From NCBI GenBank assembly GCA_028554755.1, contig JAPTOF010000011.1, positions 3,996,501-4,060,500 of the forward strand: a DNA stretch of 64,000 nucleotides, in the 5' to 3' direction. The translations under genes and the position numbers were made by a program. The notes beneath the pieces are model-generated. The model made no database searches. It saw only the letters and a list, made by a program, of their open reading frames with translations, and was not told the DNA's origin. Shown here piece by piece: positions 55,825-64,000 of the stretch. The DNA is from Cordia subcordata. Lineage: Eukaryota; Streptophyta; Magnoliopsida; Boraginales; Cordiaceae. Every line of letters begins with the position of its first letter. Within the stretch, counting starts at the first letter, position 1.

Positions 55825-56847
55825 AAAAATCTATGGTTTAGACTTAATTAGTACATTTATTAGACGAGCAGTTGTGGTAATTTAAAATTCAAATAACCAA
55901 TAGGGTGAAAATGGCCACATTATCATGTTACTCTATTCTTTTAAGTATCAAAAGTTAAAATAGAATTATGTTTGCTTGGAAAAACCTTCACTAGGCCATA
56001 TATTCGGGGCCACAACCTTGGCTAGGTGCGTTTGGAGTGCGAAAGGCGAACCTTATACTGATGCCTTTTGGCACGGAAGTCTTCGTGAGACAATTTTATG
56101 ATTATGGGTTCTTTAACCCTTGCCCCAAACTCCGTCTAGGGACTTTGTAAAGAACAAGGTATAGGTTGCTAAATTGTAATGAAAGCCAAACCGGGAATCA
56201 AAGCGACAACAATTTAATCACCATAAATCTAAAATACAAGCTCGCAGTACAACTAAAGAAATGAAATAGAATTAGATGGACCCTCAAACAATTGGATTGA
56301 ATACGAAGAAAAGGTTTACTAGATTACACCATAAAGTTAATTATAATGAATTAGTCCTGCGAAAAACTTAATTACAACTCGAATAAATGGTAAAAGCCAA
56401 GCCATAAAGTTAATTGCAGCTAAAGCCAAAAAAGCCATAAATGTAATTACAATAAAGCCATAAAGTGAATTACAGCAGAAAAGGAAAAATCTAGGCCATA
56501 AAGTGAATTACAACAGTGTTTGAGATAAGATTAATCTAACATTATGCTAACTAAGACTAAGCTAAGAGCTAAATTGAGGATAAGACTAAGCTATAGAGCT
56601 ATAAAGCTAAGAAGCTAAGGGATAGATATATGATCAAAGCATGGTGGTTGTGGAGCCCTTTTCTTCTTGGTCTTGATTAGCTTTTATAGCTACTGCATTC
56701 GAAATCTCCATAGTTGGTTAATGACTCCAGCATCTTCTGGTTTGTTAGAGCTGACCGAGATTTTTGCTCCACTTTTGTCCCTTTTGCTTCGGCATTGTAT
56801 GTTTCATCTGACTTGGTCTTTATTTAAATCCAGCTTGTGCTTGCCAT

Positions 56848-57051
56848 GTGCCAGTTTATTTTTTTGGTCACGCTCGATCTCGGGTCACTACCTTAGAAGA
56901 AAAGCTTAATCTGTCTAAGATCGATCAAGTAGCTTTGGTTCGTTGTTACCTAAATCTACACCAGGAATTGGTTGAAATGTCTGACCATTTGACCAACTTG
57001 GACTTTGTGGCTTATGTAGCTGTGACTCAGGTCCACAACCATGAGGCATAA
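56848..57051 (+). CDS. Antisense ORF at the Tat 3' end (right copy)
   Basis: The same 67-codon frame as at 6,629-6,832 with a handful of amino-acid changes and no break. Unrecognised. Confidence 0.3.
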   Translation: MPVYFFGHARSRVTTLEEKLNLSKIDQVALVRCYLNLHQELVEMSDHLTNLDFVAYVAVTQVHNHEA

Positions 57052-59423
57052 TGATGACATTTGTTTGAAGAGGCTACATCCTCTCTACTTCTTTGATTTT
57101 GTACGGACCCTCAACGACTCCTTTTGAGTAGGCCTTCTTTTTTTTATGCTTTTAAATGGATTGTTGACAGTTTAACTTGCTTTTGCTTTTGTAATTATGG
57201 ACTATAGCTAACGCCAAACTATCTTTTGAATCGCAAGAATAATATATTTTTGTTCATTGCTTTTGTGCTATGCATGAATGTCATTGTTTCTTATCATTCT
57301 TTACATAATAGAGAGTGTCTGAGAGGTTAACATTTGTGAGGGAAAATAGAGAAGAGAAATTGTTTCTTTTTATCTTCATGACACATTGTGTTTGGGAGAC
57401 TGAATTTTGTGAGGATAAAGAAGCAAGAAAATAAAGAGAATAGGGTAAAGAATTCAAAGAAGAAAAGATTTGATTAAGATATGGTACGAAAACTCCTTGA
57501 ACCTGCCTCCTTGCTAACTCCTATGAATCGAGGTATTAAGGCTTCAAATATTTGCCATTAATGGACTGTGAATGATGTAATACTCCCTCCAGGGTTTTCA
57601 ACTTGTAGGCAACCCGAAGCAATACTTAATTCACCACAAACGGTCCTTCCCAAGTTTGAGATCATTTTCACAATTCATCATCTTTTCGCCTAATATGAAG
57701 GATGAGTTTCCAAACTAAATCTCTTGGAACAAAAGACTTAGCTTTGACTCTTTTATTATAGGCCTTGGCAACTCTCCTTTTCTGGGCTTCAATGTTGTCT
57801 CAGGCAATAAGTCTTTGCTCATCTAAATTCTCCAAGTTAAAAGGCATCACATCTCTATATCTAGTTGTATCTATTTGACCTTGGTGAATTACTCGCAATG
57901 ACTTGTTCTCTATCTCCACTAGAATTACTGCATTATGCCCATAAGTAAGCAAATAGGGTGAAGTCCCCATGTTTGCTTTCTTGGCTGCACGATATACCTA
58001 TGGAGTTTTTGACAATTTCTCATGCCAAGACCAAGGATTCTCGTCTACCATCTTCTAGATGTTTGAGATGATAGCCTTGTTAGAAGCTTCGGCCTGGCCG
58101 TTGCCTTGGGCGAAATAAGATGTTGAGTTGGTGATAGTGAACCACATGTTGGTGGAAAAATCAACAACCTTTTCACCTGTGAAAATTGTTCCTTGATCTA
58201 GTGTTAACGTCTCAGGTATATCAAACATGTGAATAATCTGTTTCTCAAGTAATTCAATGATATCATCCTGGCCGACCCTCCTTAGCAGTATTGTTTCAAC
58301 CCACTTGGTGAGTACGTTGCCACGATCATAAATGCATGACCCTTGGAAAAAGTTGGACGAAGCTTCTCAATAAGTCAATTGCCCATTCCCGAAACTGCCA
58401 AGGCTTAACCGCTAGGTGAAATTCCAAAGTGGGTACCCTCTGGACTGGGCCATGTTTCTGACACTGTTGGCATCTTTTGACATATTTGATAGAATCATCC
58501 ATTATTGGACATCAATAATACCTGTGTCACCTCAGAGCCTATCACAATTGTAAACCTGATTGATGTGCCGTATACATTCCTTCATGAACTTCGGCCATTA
58601 CTCGCAAGGCCTTTTCTTTACCTAAACATCTCAAAAGCAAACCATTTGGACTCTACTTGTAAAAAGCCCTTTGGCCAACAAGACATAATTCATCACCCTT
58701 AAATGTGTTTTTGGGTTTGTCCTGTCTGTTTGGCTCTTACAAATAAAGGATATTGGACAACCTCTAATCATCATCACTAATAGACATTGGAAAAACTTCC
58801 ACCACTAGCTCATGCATCATTGATGCAAATTCCCTCTTATGAATTATATGAGCCATCTATCAGTGCCTTCAGTAGTTCGTACTCCAGATGCTAACTACTC
58901 TAACATATCCCTGACCTCGTTACATTGCCTGGGGACACTCTCCAAAACCATATTCGAAAATTGGCTAAGCAAGTGCATTGCTTTGGATAGTATTTTACTA
59001 ACGTCAAGCTAGTGCACTTGTAATTGGCTATCATTTGCTTCACAATAAGTTGAGAATCGCCAATAATTTTGATTGTTGTAACACCCGTCCCAGCTAAAAT
59101 CTCCAATCGAATAACTAAGGCCTTCTACTTGGCCTAATTATTCGAGCAAATGAACCCCAGTTGGAAAGTTAGTTGAGTTTCAACTTCTAGAGGAGATTTT
59201 AAGACAATGCCAACCCTTGAGGTGGCCTCCGTCTTTGATCCGTCAAAGAAGAACGTCTAAGGTTGAAGCCTAATCATCCAATTTTCACCTTCTCATCAAA
59301 TGGGTCTACTAAGTCGAGGCAGGGATGATCGGCCAGGAAATCAGCAAGGGCTTAGCCTTTTACTGACTTTTGAGGGATGTATCGAAGTGTGAACTCAGTT
59401 AACGCAAGAGTCCACTTGCCAAT

Positions 59424-59881
59424 TCAACATTTAAGGATTGGCCATGTTAGCATATAATTGATGACATCAGTCTTAGAGATGACCAGAAGACTAGTAGGCA
59501 AAATATAATGATGCAATTTATTACAAGTATAGAACAAAGACAAACAAAGATTTTCAATCAGGGAATATCTTAACTTGACCTCAGTCACTATTATACTAAG
59601 ATAATAAACGGTTTGTTCTTGGCCAGCCATATTATCTTGCGCCAGTAGACTCCCTATGGATTCTTTCGTGGCTGACAAATATATCTTTAATGGCCTATCT
59701 TTGTTGGGTGATACCAAAACCGGTGGCTTGGTGAGGCATTTCTTAATTTCCTCAAAAGCTTTTGGTGCTTCTCCTGCCAAATGAACTCGGGCTCATTCTC
59801 CAGCTTGAGTAGAGGTGAAAACGACCTTATCCTTCCTGCAGTATTGGACATAAATCTTCTGAAAAAATTAATCTGACCCAC
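59424..59881 (-). pseudogene. Tat RT-linked RNase H start (right copy)
   Basis: APKAFEEIKKCLTKPPVLVS and LSIIVTEVKLRYSLIENLCL are open here through 118 codons; the left copy has a stop after TEVK. A frameshift separates the RT thumb (MGQINFFRRFMSN). Confidence 0.75.
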
Positions 59882-61483
59882 CAGTCGCTAGAGCCCCTTC
59901 TTGTTATGAGGTGGTGGCATTTTAATGATACCTTTCACCTTACTAGTTGATGAATGAAGTAACCTAAGAAATTCCCCCGCGCTGATGAATGAAAACTTCG
60001 AAAGTACACTTAAGGGGATTCATCTTAAGATTGTACTTTCTCATTCGCGAGAATATTTTTGGCAAATCGACCAAGTGACCTTCTCCTGAACTGGACTTGA
60101 CTACAACATCATTGATTTAGACTTCCATGAACTTGCCAATCATATTGTGAAAAATCAAATTCATGGCCCTCTGATACGCAGCACCTGCATTTTTTAATCC
60201 GAATGGCATTACTACCTACTCATAAGTACCTAATATGCCTGGGCATCTAAATGTCATGTTTGACATATCCTCCTCTGCTAAGAAGATCTAGTTGTATCTC
60301 GAGTGACCATCCATAAATGAAAGAAATCGATGATTACATATAGAATTGACTAGCAAATTCGCAATCGGTATCAGGTATTGGTCTTTGGGTGTAGTTGTAT
60401 TGAGGTTTCTGAAGTCAATACATGCCCTGACTTTTCATTCTTCTTGATCACTGAGATGATGTTGGACAACCATTCTGGGTATCTGGCTGTTCTGAGGAAA
60501 CCTGCACTTAAAAGCCTCTCAATCTCATCTTTTAGTACCAGTACCACATTTGTCTCCCTACGTCAAGGGGGTTGTTTATATGGTTTGAATCCTTCCTTGA
60601 TCAGCAACCTGTGCTCTACCAAGTTTAGATCCAGGCATCTTAGAATAATCCCAAGTAAAGCAATTTGAGAACTTTTTCAGGACTTGAATTATGTCTGCTT
60701 TTAACTCTGGTACTAGTAGGATGCTGACGTAGGTAGGTCGACTACCATCCTTGCTTAGAAAGACTTCTTCCAGGGGATCCTACACCTCATTTCTGATATC
60801 GTCGAGCTTCTCTAGGGCAAGTTGTAAATCTTCCATTTTCAACTCGGCCAATGCTAAATCGTCCTCGTAGAAGCAATCAGCTAAGTGGAAGATGCGGTTA
60901 TTACTAGAGGCCCTTATTTTGGTTACTTTTGTCATTCGCAACACATAGGCCTCTAGAGCAGATGAGGGACTACTCATGGCTGTTTGATGCTGTTTCCATA
61001 ATTCAGTAGCTTTCATCTCAGAAATACTTAAGCTGGCTGCACCCCTCCTTGTGGTAGGGCTGGTATGGGCCCTGGCTGAACTCGAGGTTTTTGCATATTT
61101 GGCAGTGCAACTAGTGGCTCGAGCCTGGTAGGAGCCCTGTCAACTCTGGTAACGGGGTGTCCAAATGGTATACCAAGATTGTGCTTAGCATGAAACCCAT
61201 CAGAGGTGCTAGCTTGCGATAATACATGAACTTGCCCAAACTCCATAGGCCTTGCTTTTTGCAGTGGATTTTTGCCAGGCCATTGTCGAACTGACTCTAA
61301 CTGACTGGCTATGGCCTGAGGGTTTGGTTGCTGACATACACCAGCACCATCAAGAGATTAGGTCGAACCAAATATCCTTTGATCGATATCTTACCTTAGT
61401 TGGGTCATTAATGGGCGCATCACTTCCATGACCTGCTAGTTAATTACATGGCCAATGTTATGAAAGTGAGTCTCATTATTAAG

Positions 61484-61921
61484 CTATATGGCCCTGCTAA
61501 AGTTCTCCACCAATAAGGCTATTTGATTAGCCTGGGCAATAGCTTCATGTGCATTGTCGTTGTTTTGTTGAAAATGACAACTGTTCAAGGCTAATTGCTC
61601 CAGCAAAGATGTCTGATTTTCTATCATGGTCCGAACCGCCCTGGTAGTTTGCTCCAATATGTCAATTAAAGGGGCTAAAGCATTCATGATAATCTCATTA
61701 GACTCCACTAACATCGTTACGAATGTTTTCTCTCTGAATTTAGTCCCTGCATTGGCAATAGCATCTTGCATAGAGGTTAGGAGACCTTCTTGCAATCGTG
61801 CCAAGCCTTGGTCAAGCAACTTGGACCTTGATGCCTCTTCGTCATACGTTTGTGCTCCTAGACACCAATTTGATGGGAATGAGGTGCCATCAACGTGTTC
61901 CCTATCCGAAGGATTGGCCAT
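61484..61921 (-). pseudogene. Tat gag, N-terminal part (right copy)
   Basis: ATG at 61,919-61,921 (MANPSDREHVDG), same length and stop as the left copy at 11,251-11,688, with a few substitutions. Confidence 0.6.
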
Positions 61922-63132
61922 TTTTACCTCTTCATTGGATGTGAGAGGGATGGCCAATGAATTGATCCCTTCTTCAGCATTTATAGGTAATCTTTTGCTT
62001 CGAGTATTTTGACCCATATCAAAATCGGTCCCACCAAGCGTGCCAAAAATTATTTGCTTGGAAAAACCTTCACCAGGCCATATAAAGGAGAACATAGCCT
62101 TGGCCAAGTGCATTTTGAGCATGAAGGGCGAACCTTATAGCGACACTTTTTCAGCCTGGAAGTCTTTGCAGACAATTTTATGCTTGTGGGTTCTTTATCA
62201 CCTGCCCCAAACTCTATCAAGGGACTTTGTAAAGAATAAGATATGGGTTACTGAATTGTAATAAAAAGCAAATTGGGAATCAAAGTGACAACAATTTAAT
62301 CACCATGAATCCAATGTACAAGCTCTCAATACAACTGAAGAAGCAAAATAGAATAAGACGGACCCTCAAACAATTGGATTGAATACGAAGAAAAGGTTTA
62401 CTGGATTACACCATGAAGTTAATTTCAGTAAATTAGTTCTTCCATAAAATTAATTACAACTCGAATAAATGGTAAAAGCCAAGCCATAAAGTTAATTGCA
62501 ACTAAAGCCAGAAAGGCCATAAACTTAATTATAGCAAAGCCATAAACTAAATTACTGCAAAAAGAAAAAGTCTAGGCCGTAAAGTGAAATATAGTGGTGT
62601 TTGAGATAAGAATAAGCTAACATTATGCTAACTAAGACTAAGCTAAGAGCTAAACTCAGGATAGGACTAAGCTATGGAGCTACAAAGCTAAGAAGCTAAG
62701 GGACAGATATATGATCAAAGCATAGTGGTTGTGGAACCCTTTTCTTCTTGGTCTCGATTAGCTTTTATAGCTGTTGCATCCAAAATCTCTGTAGTTGGTT
62801 GATGACTCTAGCATCTTATGGTTTGTTGGAGCTGACGAACTTCTTTCCTTTGCTTTTGTCCTTTCTATTTCAGTGTTACATGTTTCATTAGACTTGGTCT
62901 TCTTTATTTAAATCTAGCAGGTGCTTGCCATGTGCCAGTTTATTTTCACTTGGCCGAAGTTTAGCCTCGATACAAATGTGGGCTGTGGTGTCGGCCTTGA
63001 CCCCTTTTGTCCTTTATCCTTCGACCACTTGGCTGATTACTTAAGGACTTTGGGTGTAGAATACTTTCTTTCGTTCTAAATCGACGCTCTTCGACCGTCA
63101 GGCCAATTGATTGCAAATTTTGGGTGTAAACA

Positions 63133-64000
63133 AGTTAGAAAACAAATCATTTACTTTTCTTCTTAATAAGAACATATCAGGTTATCTGCTAGAATTCTCG
63201 TCATTTATCTCCATGACAAAGGGTGTAAAAGATTGATATGAGGGTTAAAAGAGTTGATTCTATTTAGCTGTACCAATAGATATAAATAGCGTACACTTTG
63301 AATAATGATAAACTCTTAATACAAATGATATACTAAATACAACATACAATATACATAATCTTAAGATATAGTTAAGAGACGTAAAATTCTCATACGTTAT
63401 CACCCACTCAAACATAGCTAGTTCTTGAACTGTAAGCTTTTGTCTAAGCGTGGGATATTAGGTAATTGAGTGTATTTTTTTATTAAATTAGCGAATTAAT
63501 CCACTGTTGAGATAAAGTGAATATGCAAAACACTAGCAGCAACTTTTTTCCTCACAAAATACATATCAATCTCGATGTATTTTGTGTGAGCATGAAACAC
63601 TGGATTAGTTGATAGATATATGGCTTCAATGTTGTCACACCATAAAATTAGAGGTATAGTAGAAAGCATACGTAGCTCCGAAAGTTAGGGTTGCAACTAG
63701 CATATTTCTGTAGTAGCAAAAGCTAAGCCCCGATACTCTACCTCAATGCTAGACCGCACAGTAGTAGGTTGGTTTTTTGCTAACCAAGAAACTAGATTTT
63801 GTCCCAGAAAAATGCAAAACCATGTGTAATATGCCAATCAATCTGAATATGCATATATGTTAGTTCCTTGACCTTTTTTCAAAACAAAGCCAAAGGGAAT
63901 AGTACCCTTTAAGTATAGTAGAATCTGCTTTACTACAAACCAGTGAACATCTATAGCAGCATGCATAAATTGACAAACCTTATTCACAACAAAGGATATA
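63133..64000 (-). pseudogene. Copia (Ale/Retrofit-like) RNase H end and 3' LTR part (right copy, cut by window)
   Basis: Equivalent to 12,899-13,766. The polyprotein end TLRQKFTVQ and upstream RNase H pieces are present; the RT lies beyond the window. Confidence 0.75.

Larger units (their letters stand above)
55969..63132 (-). mobile_element. Tat/Retand-type Ty3 element (right copy)
   Basis: 3' LTR 55,969-56,862, antisense ORF 56,848-57,051, integrase 57,485-58,707, RNase H 58,900-59,282, RT with linked RNase H 59,571-60,780, gag start 61,484-61,921, PBS 62,031-62,050, 5' LTR 62,051-63,132. The RT active site is lost as in the left copy. The RNase H motif reads IIGDSQLI here. Small insertions against the left copy occur near 58,270, 58,440 and 60,776. 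Confidence 0.85.
50209..64000. repeat. Right copy of the duplication
   Basis: See the left copy at 1-13,766. This copy has the undecayed GGCGCC in both PBS, keeps Asp in the Tat RNase H GDSQ motif and keeps ~29 bp in the Tat 3' LTR that the left copy lacks, but has lost 17 bp near 52,540 in the Athila LTR. Confidence 0.95.

Noticed and set aside
1..64000. The two 13.8-kb copies as LTRs or arms of one giant element
   Set aside because: They are direct repeats that contain several complete nested elements with their own LTRs and inherited junctions; no element type has such arms.

Overview
The window is plant nuclear DNA, most likely from a dicot-like flowering plant; I cannot name the species. 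The evidence is a dense set of plant-type LTR retrotransposons (Ty3 of the Athila and Tat types, Copia of the Tork/Tnt1, SIRE and Ale/Retrofit types) and one plant defence-gene relic, a PR-4 (barwin) pseudogene with a GT-AG intron. I see no rRNA, tRNA, CRISPR array or bacterial operon. Almost every open frame is a decayed piece of a retroelement.

The largest structure is a direct repeat. Bases 1-13,766 recur at 50,209-64,000 in the same order and orientation, with roughly 1 percent substitutions by hand counting plus scattered indels (offset 50,208 at the start, 50,234 at the end). Both copies are cut by the window edges, so the window may hold one full period of a 50.2-kb tandem duplication, or a haplotype-derived assembly duplication.

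Left block, 1-13,766: start of an Athila gag (minus), its PBS and a clipped LTR, an integrase fragment in the opposite orientation, a second PBS with a full Athila LTR, the 3' half of a non-autonomous Copia-like element, a 7.1-kb Tat element (minus) with both LTRs, and Copia RT/RNase H remains that run on to 15,231. Middle, 15,232-26,622: a composite of Athila-like pieces in plus orientation (5' LTR, gag-like relic split by a SIRE-like solo LTR, an unrecognised ORF, duplicated 3' non-coding modules, RNase H-integrase fragment, 3' LTR). Then follow a SIRE-like gag and LTR (minus, 26,623-28,395) and a nearly complete non-autonomous element (28,396-31,561).

From 31,562 to about 37,690 lies the only stretch not made of LTR elements: the PR-4 pseudogene (31,875-33,186), AT-rich sequence, and four copies of a ~470-bp tandem repeat that carry a MITE with a perfect 9-bp target duplication and a second small insertion. 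From 37,827 to 45,270 is a Tork-type Copia element (minus) with both LTRs and a TATTA target duplication, inserted into another LTR and itself holding a 1.9-kb solo LTR with an AAGTC duplication. From 45,593 to 50,955 is the Athila gag-protease-RT-RNase H region (minus) whose pol stops just before the integrase core. The right copy of the duplication follows.

The relative order of events can be read from the nesting: non-autonomous element LTR, then Tork insertion (its LTRs differ by roughly 8-9 percent), then the solo LTR inside Tork, and later the 50-kb duplication (about 1 percent). No intact mobile element remains, and I found no convincing new multi-gene system. The best leads are the duplication itself, the inverted integrase fragment, the PR-4 relic, the non-autonomous family and the tandem repeat.
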